Source: Clostridia bacterium (GTDB lineage: Bacteria > Bacillota > Clostridia > Christensenellales > UBA1242). From it: a DNA stretch of 64,000 bases. Numbering within the stretch: position 1 is the stretch's first letter; each line of letters starts with the position of its first letter. The stretch lies in the NCBI GenBank assembly GCA_016297915.1, contig JAEDFU010000002.1, forward strand, positions 35,965 to 99,964. Reading direction: 5' to 3'. Both the position numbers and the translations under genes were made by a program. Shown one piece after another: positions 18,052-27,642 of the stretch. Under the pieces are notes generated by a model, which was not told the origin of the DNA, did no database searches, and was given only the letters and a program-made list of their open reading frames with translations.

Positions 18052-20673
18052 ATGAAACAATATTATCAGATGAAATATCAAGATGTGATAAAGACATTGT
18101 ACAGTGATGATGTGCAGGGACTTTCTAGTGAAGAAGTTGACAATAGGCTAGAAAGAGACGGAAATAATATTCTTAAACAAAAGAATAAAAAAAGCCCTCT
18201 GAAAATTTTATTTGGACAATTTGCAAATATTATGATACTGTTGCTGATTTTGGTGGGAATTGTTTCTCTTGTATATTCTATTGTTAATAAAGAAAGTCCA
18301 ATAGAATCAATTGTTATATTTTCTTGCGTCATCATAAATGCTCTTATGGGATTTATTCAGGAAATGAAATCTGAAAACGCAATTGAATCACTCAAAACTG
18401 TTACCACTTCAAAAGTCCAAGTAAAAAGAGATGGTGCGTGGAAAGAAATCGACGCCAAAGAACTTGTTGTGGGAGATATTATTAGTCTTGATGCTGGAGA
18501 CAAAGTTCCAGCTGATGCTAGAATTATAAGGGCAGTTGGTTTGAAGGTTGATGAATCTTTGCTTACTGGAGAGAGTTTGTCTGTTGAAAAAAGTGAGAGC
18601 GAATTGGTTGGGGACAAATTAATACAAGAACAAACAAATATTCTATTCTCGGGAACTAGTATTGTAAATGGGCGAGCAGAAGCCGTGGTTATTTATACTG
18701 GTATGGATACTGAAATTGGCAAAATAGCAGGTTCTATTGATAAATCTGAAGACGCATTGACCCCTTTGCAAGTTAAGATAAAAAAGGTTAGTGGTTTTAT
18801 ATCTGTAATTGCGTGTGTATTGGTAGCAATTACATTTTGCTACGGTTTGATTTTAAAAAAAGATGCATTATCCATAATTATGTTATGTATATCTATGGTT
18901 CTAGCATCAGTTCCTGAAGTTTTGCCAATTTCAATAACTGCCACCTTAACTATAGGTGTAAAACAAATGGCAAAAAAACAAACTGTAGTTAAACAATTGT
19001 CTGCTATTGAAACCTTGGGGTCCACTCAAATAATATGTTCGGACAAAACAGGAACAATCACCACCAATCAAATGACATTGGTTGAGATTTATGCTAATGA
19101 AAAAAAATATATTGATATCAAAAAAAATTATAATGAATTAGAAATGTGCAATAATATTTTGGGATTATGCAATGATACAGTTAATGATAGTCAAAATATT
19201 GGTAATTATATTGGTGACCCAGTAGAAATTGCATTAAGCAAATATTTGTTTAACTTGGGCAAAAATGTCGACGACTTGAAAAATAAATACAAGAGAATTG
19301 ACGAGATACCATTTGACTCAACTAGAAAAATGATGAGCACACTTAATTCTTTTGGTGAGCAAGAACTTATTTTGACCAAAGGTGGCTTTAGTGAAGTAAT
19401 CAAGCATTGTAGTAATTATCTAAAAAATGGAAAAGTCTTGAAACTCAATAGTCGTGTTATTGCTAATTATTTGCGTCACGAAAAAATGATGAGCAAAAAG
19501 GCTTATAAAGTTTTGGCACTAGCATACAAACCGGTGAACGACAAAAAAGACTTTAAAGAAGAAAATCTTGTATTGGTTGGAATAATTGGACTGATTGATC
19601 CTCCAAAAGATGGCGTCAAGGAAGCTGTTGAAAAGTGTAAACAAGCAAAAATCAAACCTATTATGATAACTGGAGATAGTCTTGCAACGGCTATAGCTGT
19701 TGCAAAAGATATTGGTATTGCTAGCTGTGATAGTCAGGGTGTTGAAGGCAAAGTGATAGACAAAATGACTGATGATGAACTCGTTTCATTTGTAAAAAAA
19801 TATACTGTTTTTGCGAGAGTTACTCCAGAGCACAAGGTTAGGATTGTCAGAGCCTTTCAGTCATCAGGAAAAGTTGTTGCAATGACAGGAGATGGTGTTA
19901 ATGATGCTCCAGCTCTTAAGTTGGCACATGTTGGTATCGGAATGGGTAGGTCTGGTACAGATGTTACCAAAAATGTTGCGGATATAATTCTTATGGATGA
20001 TAGTTTTTCCACCATTGTTTCGGCCGTTGAAGAAGGAAGAAGAATTTATAACAATGTGCTTAGAACTATTCTATATAATCTATCTTCAAATTTTGCTGAG
20101 ATCTTTTTGATAATTATAGGGATGATTATGTTAAAAGATATTATTTCGCCACTGCATATCCTTTATATAGATTTGGTGGCAGATACTATTCCGTCTATTG
20201 CTCTAGCATTTGAAAAAGATAGTCCACAAAGCATGAAACAAAAACCTAATGGATTGAATAAAAAAGTGTTTACTCCATTTATGATTTCAAGTATTTTGGT
20301 TTCGGCAATTATTGAAACTTTAATTTCGTTAGGCGTATTTTTGGTATCCGCAAACTTATTTGGATATCCCGTAGCTCAAACTTTGGCACTGCTATCAGTT
20401 GTTATTAATGAATTTGTGTTTACTTATAATTGCAAAGAGCTTAAAACATTTAGTTTTAAAAAGGGATTATTTGGAAACAAGTTTATGAATATCTCAATAA
20501 TAATTTTGTTAGCAGTTCAAATTATTGTATTCTTTTCTCCAATAGGGGTATTGTTTGGGATAACCAAAATTAATTGTTTGCAATTTTTGACCGTTGTTGT
20601 TGTTAACATTTTTGGTTTTGTATTGATTGAATTAGCAAAGCCAATTTTAAACAAACTGTTTGCTGATAAATAA
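18052..20673 (+). CDS. P-type cation ATPase, P2-like, with altered ion-site residues
   Basis: This 873-residue membrane pump has all catalytic parts: the actuator loop LTGESLSVEK, the phosphorylated Asp331 in CSDKTGT, and the hinge TGDGVNDAPALK. Overall it resembles bacterial Ca2+-ATPases. At the ion site, helix 4 reads PEVLP (Glu289) instead of PEGLP. The helix 6 motif, normally NLVTD, reads DLVAD (Asp707, Asp711), so the Asn ligand is replaced. Ion choice may therefore differ from the canonical paralogue at 35363. The following CorA-like gene is 50 bases away and is likely co-transcribed. Confidence 0.88.
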   Translation: MKQYYQMKYQDVIKTLYSDDVQGLSSEEVDNRLERDGNNILKQKNKKSPLKILFGQFANIMILLLILVGIVSLVYSIVNKESPIESIVIFSCVIINALMGFIQEMKSENAIESLKTVTTSKVQVKRDGAWKEIDAKELVVGDIISLDAGDKVPADARIIRAVGLKVDESLLTGESLSVEKSESELVGDKLIQEQTNILFSGTSIVNGRAEAVVIYTGMDTEIGKIAGSIDKSEDALTPLQVKIKKVSGFISVIACVLVAITFCYGLILKKDALSIIMLCISMVLASVPEVLPISITATLTIGVKQMAKKQTVVKQLSAIETLGSTQIICSDKTGTITTNQMTLVEIYANEKKYIDIKKNYNELEMCNNILGLCNDTVNDSQNIGNYIGDPVEIALSKYLFNLGKNVDDLKNKYKRIDEIPFDSTRKMMSTLNSFGEQELILTKGGFSEVIKHCSNYLKNGKVLKLNSRVIANYLRHEKMMSKKAYKVLALAYKPVNDKKDFKEENLVLVGIIGLIDPPKDGVKEAVEKCKQAKIKPIMITGDSLATAIAVAKDIGIASCDSQGVEGKVIDKMTDDELVSFVKKYTVFARVTPEHKVRIVRAFQSSGKVVAMTGDGVNDAPALKLAHVGIGMGRSGTDVTKNVADIILMDDSFSTIVSAVEEGRRIYNNVLRTILYNLSSNFAEIFLIIIGMIMLKDIISPLHILYIDLVADTIPSIALAFEKDSPQSMKQKPNGLNKKVFTPFMISSILVSAIIETLISLGVFLVSANLFGYPVAQTLALLSVVINEFVFTYNCKELKTFSFKKGLFGNKFMNISIIILLAVQIIVFFSPIGVLFGITKINCLQFLTVVVVNIFGFVLIELAKPILNKLFADK

Positions 20674-20723
20674 CGCCACGCAAGATATTTTTAATAAAAT
20701 TTTTCGTTAAATGGGAGAGTATT

Positions 20724-21620
20724 ATGAAAGTCATAAATGTTTTGAATGAATCATTAAAACTTGAAGACATAAAGAATAAAATAATAATTATTACAAAAGC
20801 TCAACTAAATCAGGTTTTTGATATAAAAAAAGATAAAGAAATTATTAATGGGCTCAAGTATATAGACTCCAACAAAATTGAAACATACGATGATAAATAT
20901 TTGCTGACATTTAATTTTTTGACTGAAGAAAACAAGCGTACAAATTTGGAGAAAATTGGTATTTATTCGGATTTTAAGACTTTTGCAGTATTTGTAACTA
21001 ACAACAAAGACATTTTGGTTGGTGAACTTGAAAATTTGGCTCAAGCTGACTTGGATTACGCAGGAATTCTGCTTTCACTTATGGCAAATGCTACGGATAA
21101 TGATTATATAAAATTAGAGAGCCTCGAAAATGAACTAAATGATTTTGACGAAAAATTGTCTGTAGAAAGAGATTTGGAAAAGTATTCCAAAAAAATCATG
21201 TACTACAAAAAATATTTAATTAAATTGAAACATCATTATGAGCAAATTAATTATATAATTGACTTTTTTGCTGGTCATAGTGAATTGCTCACACTTCAAG
21301 AGGAAAAAGACAAACTTTATATGTTGACTCGAAGAATTCCTAAGTTGGTCAAAGAGGTTGTTTCTTTTATGGATACCTTGTCTCAGACAAGAGAGAATTA
21401 TCAAGCCCAAATTCAAATAAAACAAAGTAATTTGATGAAAATTTTTACAATAATTACAGTTGTGTTTACTCCGCTTCAATTTATAGTGGGTTGGTATGGA
21501 ATGAATCTTATAATGCCTGAGTTTGGCTTTAGATATTCTTATCCAATAGTAATAACGCTATGCGTTATTACTATAGTTACATTGATTGTTATTTTCAAAA
21601 AGAAAAATTGGTTTAAATAA
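20724..21620 (+). CDS. CorA-family divalent cation channel
   Basis: The 298-residue protein has an N-terminal cytosolic domain, a long helical region (~115-230), and two C-terminal membrane helices. The first helix ends in the CorA signature GMN at residues 259-261, followed by LIMPEF. It should move Mg2+, Co2+ or Ni2+. It is shorter than E. coli CorA (316) but within family range. GGGAG upstream sets the start. A strong terminator follows. Confidence 0.9.
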   Translation: MKVINVLNESLKLEDIKNKIIIITKAQLNQVFDIKKDKEIINGLKYIDSNKIETYDDKYLLTFNFLTEENKRTNLEKIGIYSDFKTFAVFVTNNKDILVGELENLAQADLDYAGILLSLMANATDNDYIKLESLENELNDFDEKLSVERDLEKYSKKIMYYKKYLIKLKHHYEQINYIIDFFAGHSELLTLQEEKDKLYMLTRRIPKLVKEVVSFMDTLSQTRENYQAQIQIKQSNLMKIFTIITVVFTPLQFIVGWYGMNLIMPEFGFRYSYPIVITLCVITIVTLIVIFKKKNWFK

Positions 21621-21675
21621 TATAAATTGTCAAACAATTATTCAAAAGGTCATTGGAGTTTTTTGACTATTAAAC

Positions 21676-21706
21676 AAATATCCCCCAGTTCAACTGGGGG
21701 ATATTT
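21676..21706. terminator. Terminator after the corA-like gene
   Basis: Perfect inverted repeat of 15-base arms around one base (CCCCCAGTT core), with T-rich sequence on both strands. It can serve both this operon and the convergent small gene. Confidence 0.85.
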
Positions 21707-21725
21707 ATTTAATATTTAATAAACA

Positions 21726-21938
21726 TTAAGCCAAAACAACGATGTCTCTAGATATGATCATTGTAACTAGGTCAATAACATAGAAAATTGGACACAAGAT
21801 AAAATTAAGGATTGCTCCTAAAATATTTCCTCTTTGTGCTCTTGTAATAATTCCGCAAACAATGCTTGTAACAGGGATGATTGCAAGAATTAAACAAACC
21901 AACCAGCTTAGACCAAAATATCTTTTTGTGCTTGCCAT
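21726..21938 (-). CDS. Small two-helix membrane protein, 70 aa
   Basis: Start ATG at 21938, chosen because AAGGAG lies 6 bases upstream; an in-frame start at 22010 has no such site. The protein has two hydrophobic segments (about residues 9-30 and 39-60) separated by a short positively charged loop (TRAQRGN), a shape found in many small envelope proteins. No specific family recognised. It is monocistronic and convergent with the corA-like gene. Confidence 0.7.
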   Translation of the reverse strand: MASTKRYFGLSWLVCLILAIIPVTSIVCGIITRAQRGNILGAILNFILCPIFYVIDLVTMIISRDIVVLA

Positions 21939-22144
21939 AATATTCTCCTTATACAAAAAATTTTTATGAAAATGCGCTATTATTTTAAACAAAATGTCGA
22001 GTTTTGTCAACTGTTTTTTTTGTATGGCTTTGCAAAATTATTTTAACTTGTATTTTTTAGTCTAGTTGCAAATAACAAAAGTTTAAAAAAACAATTGTAA
22101 TAACACCTTATTTTATTTATATGCTATGGCTTGTACAATTATGA

Positions 22145-22168
22145 CTGGAGCAAAATATTTTGCTCCAG
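22145..22168. terminator. Palindromic hairpin after the Cys-rich gene
   Basis: A 24-base perfect palindrome (CTGGAGCAAAAT and its complement) lies 12 bases after the stop of the Cys-rich gene. It lacks a clear U-run, so it may act as an mRNA 3' stabiliser rather than a classical terminator. Confidence 0.5.
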
Positions 22169-22180
22169 ATAACTTTGGCG

Positions 22181-22318
22181 TTATATAGTTGTTGTCGAAA
22201 AAGTTGCATTTACTACAACTGTAGAAATTCCTCCGCATCTATTTACGATAACAAATGGATTTGCACAAGGACACAAAAAATTACAACAGTTTCGTCTGCA
22301 TCCACATATTGTGTTCAT
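22181..22318 (-). CDS. Cys-rich small protein, 45 aa
   Basis: A short frame from ATG at 22318 with a perfect AGGAG site 8 bases upstream, ending in TAA at 22181. The first 28 residues hold seven cysteines (5, 7, 11, 12, 16, 18, 28) in the pattern CGC-RRN-CC-NFL-CPC; the rest is Thr/Val-rich. This could bind metal or cross-link, as small coat or metallothionein-like proteins do, but I recognise no family. No signal peptide is evident. A hairpin follows the stop, and a candidate promoter (TTGCGG, 16 bases, TATATT) lies upstream on the minus strand. Confidence 0.6.
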   Translation of the reverse strand: MNTICGCRRNCCNFLCPCANPFVIVNRCGGISTVVVNATFSTTTI

Positions 22319-22473
22319 ATTCTTTTCTCCTAGGTCTAAAAAGTGATGACAAAATTTGTTTTTGCAAAATATATGCGTTTTGCAGTTTACCGCAAAAAAG
22401 CAAATCTACACATCACTACTACATCTTATGCGGTTTTTTGGATAATTGTTTCAAGACTTATTGACCAAAACTG

Positions 22474-22502
22474 TTGACATATGATTTTTGCCATGCTAAA
22501 AT
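22474..22502 (+). promoter_or_regulatory. Promoter of the pheST T-box transcript
   Basis: Consensus TTGACA (22474-22479), 17 bases, TAAAAT (22497-22502), directly upstream of the T-box leader. Confidence 0.75.
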
Positions 22503-22539
22503 TAAACCAGTTTAAAAATGCTAAGATAATGTATTTAGT

Positions 22540-22775
22540 AGTTGCATGGAACTTACATAAGAGATAGATTGCCGTAGGCTGAGAGCAATTTAAAAGTCTA
22601 ACATGTATACGAATTTCGCACATTGGAGTTGCTAGTAGGAAATGACTAGACGGGTTGGTTTGCCGTGATACAAACTGAACTTTGAGAAAGGGCTTTGTGC
22701 TCTTTGAATTAGGGTGGTACCACGAAAAAAATACATTTCGTCCCTATGGTGTTTTTTGCACCATGGGGCTTTTTT
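22540..22775 (+). promoter_or_regulatory. T-box leader (tRNA-Phe-sensing riboswitch) of pheST
   Basis: The T-box core AGGGTGGTACCACG lies at 22711-22724, followed by a GC-rich hairpin and T-run (22742-22775) that forms the terminator. A stem I-like region precedes it, and a Phe codon TTC at 22615-22617 is a plausible specifier. When tRNA-Phe is uncharged the leader should read through into pheST. The core and terminator are clear; stem I boundaries and specifier are inferred. Confidence 0.88.
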
Positions 22776-22792
22776 AAATTAAAGGAGAGAGT

Positions 22793-23818
22793 ATGTTAAA
22801 AATAGAAGAATTACTTACTAAATTTGAAAATTCGCTAGGAACTATTGAGACCGATGAGCAGTTAAATAGCGTAAGACAAGAATATCTTGGCAAGTCTGGT
22901 CATGTAACCGACGCCATGAAACAAATTAAGGATGTTCCAAATGACCAAAAAAAAGCTTATGGTGAGGCTGTTAACAAAATTAAAGTAAAAATTGAAGAAG
23001 GTTTGCAAGGACTTAAGCAAAAGATTCAAGCCAAGGCTCTTGAAAAAAAGCTCAAAAACACTCCAAAAGTTGATTTGACAATTCCTTACACCAAACAAGT
23101 TGGCAGTTTGCATCCAATTACTATTGCCGAAAAAAAGGTCGTAGAAGTTTTTAGGTCGATGGGCTTTATTGTAGAGGACGGCTATGAGGTTGAGACTGAG
23201 TACAACAACTTTGAGGCAGTAAATGTTCCAAAGGATCATCCTGCTAGAGATACACAGGATACATTCTGGCTAAACAATGGTCAAGTCTTGCGTACACATA
23301 CTTCTGCAAATCAAAATAGGGTTATGAAAACATACGGTGCGCCACTAAGAGCAATTTTCCCAGGAAGATGCTATCGTAACGAGGCTTTGGATGCTTCTCA
23401 CGATACAACATTCTGGCAATGCGAAGGAATGGTTATAGACGAAAACATCAATGTCGCCAACCTAATTTTCTTTATGAAGACAATGCTCACCGAAGTTTTT
23501 GGCAAAGAGATTGAGGTCAGACTTAGACCGGGATTTTTCCCATTTACAGAGCCTAGTTTTGAGCTTGATTGCTCGTGCCCTTACTGCGAAGGCAAAGGAT
23601 GCAAGGTTTGCAAACAAGGTGGCTGGATTGAACTTTGCCCATGTGGAATGATTCACCCCGAAGTTCTCAAAATGGGCGGAATAGATACAGACAAATACCA
23701 AGGATTTGCTTTTGGCTTGGGACTTAGCAGACTTGCAATGATGAACAAAAATATTTCTACAATTAGAGTTATGAATGGCTGTAAACTCAAAGAACTAAAA
23801 CAAGCCAAGATTAAGTAG
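22793..23818 (+). CDS. pheS: Phenylalanyl-tRNA synthetase alpha subunit
   Basis: Catalytic subunit of the (alpha-beta)2 enzyme that charges tRNA-Phe. The N-terminal helical hairpin (~1-90) binds tRNA. The class II core has motif 2 in FPGRCYRNEALDASHD and motif 3 in FAFGLGLSRLAMM. A Cys-rich insert (CSCPYCEGKGCKVCK) fits a known PheS variant pattern. Length 341 is normal. AAAGGAGAG sets the start. The T-box upstream fits its role. Confidence 0.97.
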   Translation: MLKIEELLTKFENSLGTIETDEQLNSVRQEYLGKSGHVTDAMKQIKDVPNDQKKAYGEAVNKIKVKIEEGLQGLKQKIQAKALEKKLKNTPKVDLTIPYTKQVGSLHPITIAEKKVVEVFRSMGFIVEDGYEVETEYNNFEAVNVPKDHPARDTQDTFWLNNGQVLRTHTSANQNRVMKTYGAPLRAIFPGRCYRNEALDASHDTTFWQCEGMVIDENINVANLIFFMKTMLTEVFGKEIEVRLRPGFFPFTEPSFELDCSCPYCEGKGCKVCKQGGWIELCPCGMIHPEVLKMGGIDTDKYQGFAFGLGLSRLAMMNKNISTIRVMNGCKLKELKQAKIK

Positions 23819-23828
23819 GGAGGAATTT

Positions 23829-26192
23829 ATGTATATTTCATTAAATTGGATAAAAGATTATGTTGACCTTGACGGCGTTGATGTAATTAATCTTATTAAA
23901 AATAGATTTACCCTTGCTGTTGCTGAGATTGAGGGAATTGAGGAAAAAGGCAAAGATTTAAGCGGTGTTGTTACTGCCAAAATTTTGAGTGTGGAGAGTC
24001 ATCCAAAGTCCAACAAACTCCACATCCTAAGTGTCGACAAGGGCGATGAGATTGTTCAAATTGTGTGTGGTGCTCCAAATGTAAAAGAGGGAATGATAGT
24101 TCCTCTTGCAACTCTTGGTGCACATGTTGCAGGGATGACAATTGCTCCTGCAAATTTAGCTGGTGTTGAGTCCTATGGCATGTGTTGTAGTGCCAAGGAA
24201 CTTGGAATTTCTGATGACCATAGTGGACTACTTGAGTTTGATAGCAACACTCCTATCGGTGTCGATGTCAAAAAGATTTTGCCAATTGAGGATATAGTCT
24301 TTGAGATAGACAACAAGAGTTTAACCAATAGACCAGACCTTTGGGGGCACTATGGCATAGCAAGAGAGATTTCGGCTTTGACTGGCAGAAAACTCAAACC
24401 TTTGGATGTTTTGCAAGAGGATACATCTGGGCTCAAAAAACTAGACATAAGCGTACATAGTGATACATGCTTTAGATATTCGTCGGCAACAATGAGCCGA
24501 ATTACCAAGAATGTATCTCCAATGACTATGCAAATTAGACTCTATTACACGGGCATGCGTGCAATCAATATGCTTGCCGATGTTACAAACTATATTATGC
24601 TTGAACTTGGTCAACCAATGCATGCATTTAATAACGAAATTGTCAAGAGTATTGATGTAAAGAATGTTAGCGAGGATACCAACTTTACAACTCTCGACGG
24701 CGTTGAGAGAGTATTGCCAAAGGACACAATGGTTATCTCTTGCAATGGCGAAGTGTCTGCAATTGCTGGCGTCATGGGTGGACTAGATAGTGAGATTAAA
24801 GATAATACAAATAGTGTTCTTATTGAGTCGGCATGTTTTCATCCAGCCAAGGTTCGTAGAACCGCAACTGCTCTTGGCATGCGTACAGAAGCTAGTGCAA
24901 GATACGAAAAATCTCTTGACCCAGAACTTACAATGACCGCACTCAAAAGATATATGTATTTGGTTAAATCTATAGATAGTGGTGCAGTGGTTACTTCTGA
25001 TATAACTGATGTCTACAATTTCAAATACGAGCCAAAAACAATTGAAATCTCTATGGATTATATCAACAATTATATGGGTGTGGATTTAACGGAAGACTTT
25101 GTTGTAAATACTCTTACAAACCTTGAGTTTGGAGTAGAGCGCCTTGGTGGCGGAAATTTGAAAGTCAAAGTTCCAACTTTTAGAGCAACCAAGGATATAC
25201 AAGGCAAACCAGATATTGTAGAGGAAGTTGGCAGAATTTTTGGTTACGATAATATTAAGCCAAAGAGCTGTTGTATGGATGTATTGCCGGTAGACTTGCA
25301 ACGCAAAATCGCCGACGAGTACGACATAAAATACACTCTTGCAACTAAGTTTAATTTAAGTGAGATACACACATATTTGTGGTATGATAGCGAGACAAAC
25401 AAACAACTTGGTATCAACCCTCCAAGTTATCTAAGAGTTATTAATTCACTTCAAAAGTACAACGACCAATTGCGTTCAACACTTGTTCCATCTCAGCTAA
25501 AAGCTGTAATAGACAACAAAGAGGACTATTCGGATTTTGGCGTATTTGAAATTGGTAGTGCGATAATTGGATTGGACGAAAATAACCAAAGCATTGAGCA
25601 CAAAAAATTGTGTATCACTCTCTATAACAAAACAGAAGATGTAAGCAGGCTCCTTGACCTTAAGGAAATGCTAGAGTATACTTGCAACGAAATTTTGCAA
25701 ACACCAATCACATTTGTGCCAGCAAACACCGAGTGTGAGTACATGTCTCCAGTTAATTATTACAATATCTATGCAGGGGATGAGTGTTTGGGATTTATTG
25801 GCTCTATTCACCCAGCAACTACAATGCAGATAGGCAAGTGCACAATAGTTACCTGCGAGATTGATTTTACCAAACTTATAACTACCCCAAGACAAGTGGT
25901 GACTTTTGAGACGGTTTCTAAGTATCCAAATAGCGAGCTTGACTTTAACTTTTTGGTTGATGTTGAGACCAATTATGCTACTATCCAAAAGATTGCAACA
26001 AGTATTGACTCCGACCTTAATTACAAAGTATCTTTGCTAGATATCTTTGATAACAAAGACGGAATGATAAGTTATACTCTACATTACGAAATAGGTAGAG
26101 ACGATAGAACAATGACTGGTGAGGAAATAGAGAATTTCCACAAAACAGTCATAGATACTTTTGCCAAGAATAATATAAACTTAAAGTTGTAA
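23829..26192 (+). CDS. pheT: Phenylalanyl-tRNA synthetase beta subunit
   Basis: The 787-residue partner of PheS. Domains in order: an N-terminal EMAP-like RNA-binding domain (~40-150), the B3/4 editing domain, B5, a catalytic-like core, and a C-terminal FDX-ACB domain (from ~695, ending in the IGRDDRTMTGEEI region) that binds the anticodon. GGGAGGA sets the start 10 bases after pheS, so they form one operon under the T-box. Confidence 0.97.
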   Translation: MYISLNWIKDYVDLDGVDVINLIKNRFTLAVAEIEGIEEKGKDLSGVVTAKILSVESHPKSNKLHILSVDKGDEIVQIVCGAPNVKEGMIVPLATLGAHVAGMTIAPANLAGVESYGMCCSAKELGISDDHSGLLEFDSNTPIGVDVKKILPIEDIVFEIDNKSLTNRPDLWGHYGIAREISALTGRKLKPLDVLQEDTSGLKKLDISVHSDTCFRYSSATMSRITKNVSPMTMQIRLYYTGMRAINMLADVTNYIMLELGQPMHAFNNEIVKSIDVKNVSEDTNFTTLDGVERVLPKDTMVISCNGEVSAIAGVMGGLDSEIKDNTNSVLIESACFHPAKVRRTATALGMRTEASARYEKSLDPELTMTALKRYMYLVKSIDSGAVVTSDITDVYNFKYEPKTIEISMDYINNYMGVDLTEDFVVNTLTNLEFGVERLGGGNLKVKVPTFRATKDIQGKPDIVEEVGRIFGYDNIKPKSCCMDVLPVDLQRKIADEYDIKYTLATKFNLSEIHTYLWYDSETNKQLGINPPSYLRVINSLQKYNDQLRSTLVPSQLKAVIDNKEDYSDFGVFEIGSAIIGLDENNQSIEHKKLCITLYNKTEDVSRLLDLKEMLEYTCNEILQTPITFVPANTECEYMSPVNYYNIYAGDECLGFIGSIHPATTMQIGKCTIVTCEIDFTKLITTPRQVVTFETVSKYPNSELDFNFLVDVETNYATIQKIATSIDSDLNYKVSLLDIFDNKDGMISYTLHYEIGRDDRTMTGEEIENFHKTVIDTFAKNNINLKL

Positions 26193-26220
26193 TCAAAAAA
26201 TAAATATATATTGGAATTAA

Positions 26221-26264
26221 AAAAAACAAGGGGAGCAAGCGATATACTTGCCTCCTTGTTTTTT
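26221..26264. terminator. Bidirectional terminator between pheT and the GNAT gene
   Basis: Inverted repeat AAAAAACAAGG...CCTTGTTTTTT with an inner GCAAG/CTTGC stem; T-runs on both strands. Confidence 0.85.
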
Positions 26265-26269
26265 ATCTT

Positions 26270-27454
26270 TTAATCTACCCTGAGAGTTTCCATAAAAGAT
26301 GACTCAGAGAATAGATTAAATAAGTTGTCGTCTTTGAGCTTTTTTATGCTCTTTTCATTTAGTACTAGTTCGTCAGATAGATTTATAAATTTGTTGTTCC
26401 AAGGCTCGACATGTTTGTCAATTAGACTCAAACTATAGATTTTTGGCTTGCCGAATTTAATCAAAAAGCTATTTTCTTGTTTGTTGTCATAGTTTTCTTC
26501 GAGTTGCATGGTTTTCTTGTAAATACCTAGAGCGTTGTAATTCCATGTCTCATAAGTAAAGAGTCGGAAGTTCTTTTTGTTATAATGTTTGGCAATATCT
26601 AATATTTTGAGTAACATTTGGGTGCCAATACCATTGTTTCTATATTTTGCATCCACACCAAACCAGTTAATCCAAATATCGTCTGGATACTCCTTTATTT
26701 CGTACAAACCAATTATGCCTACAGGACAGTTATTAAGATAGACCAAAAAGTTTATAGGTAGAATTTTGTTTTTGTATCTATTGTGTGTCTTAATTTCTTG
26801 TAAATAATCTAGGTAGCCGACATTGTTCATCGAATAAAATATATTAAACTGTAATCTGGCAGCGTCTATAATGTTGTTCTTGTTTATTTCAACAAATTTC
26901 AAATAATATCTGCTGTTCTTTTTGACATGGTCTTTCAAAAACAAATTTTTGTTATTCCATGGAATTATTTTATTTTGAGTAAGAGACAGAGAATAAATAA
27001 TTAGGTCTCCAACAAGGTAGCCGATATATTTTTCTTTGGTGTAATATTCCTTAAACATATTCATTTTTTCGTAAAAATTAGTGGCTACAAAATCATATTT
27101 GTCATCTGCATATACTCTCAAAGATTTATAGCCCTTTTTGAGTGCAAGATCTTTTGTAAACTCAAACATTTTTGTGCCATAGCCCATTCTTCTAAATGCA
27201 GGCAAAACTCCATACCAGCCGAGCCACGCATCTAAGGGATATTCTTTGTATGAGTATATTCCAGTTATTCCTATGTAGAACTTTCCGTTATGAACAAGAT
27301 AATACTCCAAATACTTGTAATACTTTTTGCTCTTGTTGATAGACTCTTTCAAATCGTCCTCACCATTTTCTAGAGGAAACAATCTTCTTTGGATTTTTAA
27401 TGCTCGATCTATATTTTTTTCAGTTACTTTTTCATAAGTAAGTTTGCACTTCAT
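26270..27454 (-). CDS. Tandem GNAT acetyltransferase, two domains
   Basis: The 394-residue protein has two GCN5-related N-acetyltransferase domains. The first (~1-150) has GVLPAFRRMGYGTKM and the second (~190-345) has GVDAKYRNNGIGTQM; the RxxGxG acetyl-CoA loop is present in both. Both domains share WLGWYGV/WINWFGV before the loop, which points to internal duplication. Substrate unknown. AGGAGA precedes the start. It stands alone with terminators around it. Confidence 0.85.
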   Translation of the reverse strand: MKCKLTYEKVTEKNIDRALKIQRRLFPLENGEDDLKESINKSKKYYKYLEYYLVHNGKFYIGITGIYSYKEYPLDAWLGWYGVLPAFRRMGYGTKMFEFTKDLALKKGYKSLRVYADDKYDFVATNFYEKMNMFKEYYTKEKYIGYLVGDLIIYSLSLTQNKIIPWNNKNLFLKDHVKKNSRYYLKFVEINKNNIIDAARLQFNIFYSMNNVGYLDYLQEIKTHNRYKNKILPINFLVYLNNCPVGIIGLYEIKEYPDDIWINWFGVDAKYRNNGIGTQMLLKILDIAKHYNKKNFRLFTYETWNYNALGIYKKTMQLEENYDNKQENSFLIKFGKPKIYSLSLIDKHVEPWNNKFINLSDELVLNEKSIKKLKDDNLFNLFSESSFMETLRVD

Positions 27455-27601
27455 TATTTATCTCCTGAGTTTTCTTGATAATTATATTTGCCTACACACC
27501 ATTAAAACAAAGTGATAGTAATCAAATCATATTCCATATTAGTATATCATAAGTGTTACGATTTTGTATTGTTTTTGAACATACATCTGATTATGGGCAA
27601 C

Positions 27602-27635
27602 AAAAAACCACCTTTTTTAATTTTGGTGGCTTTTG
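27602..27635 (-). terminator. Terminator of the nucleoside hydrolase gene
   Basis: On the minus strand GCCACC...GGTGG followed by TTTTTTG, 8 bases after the stop. Confidence 0.8.
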
Positions 27636-27642
27636 TCAAATA

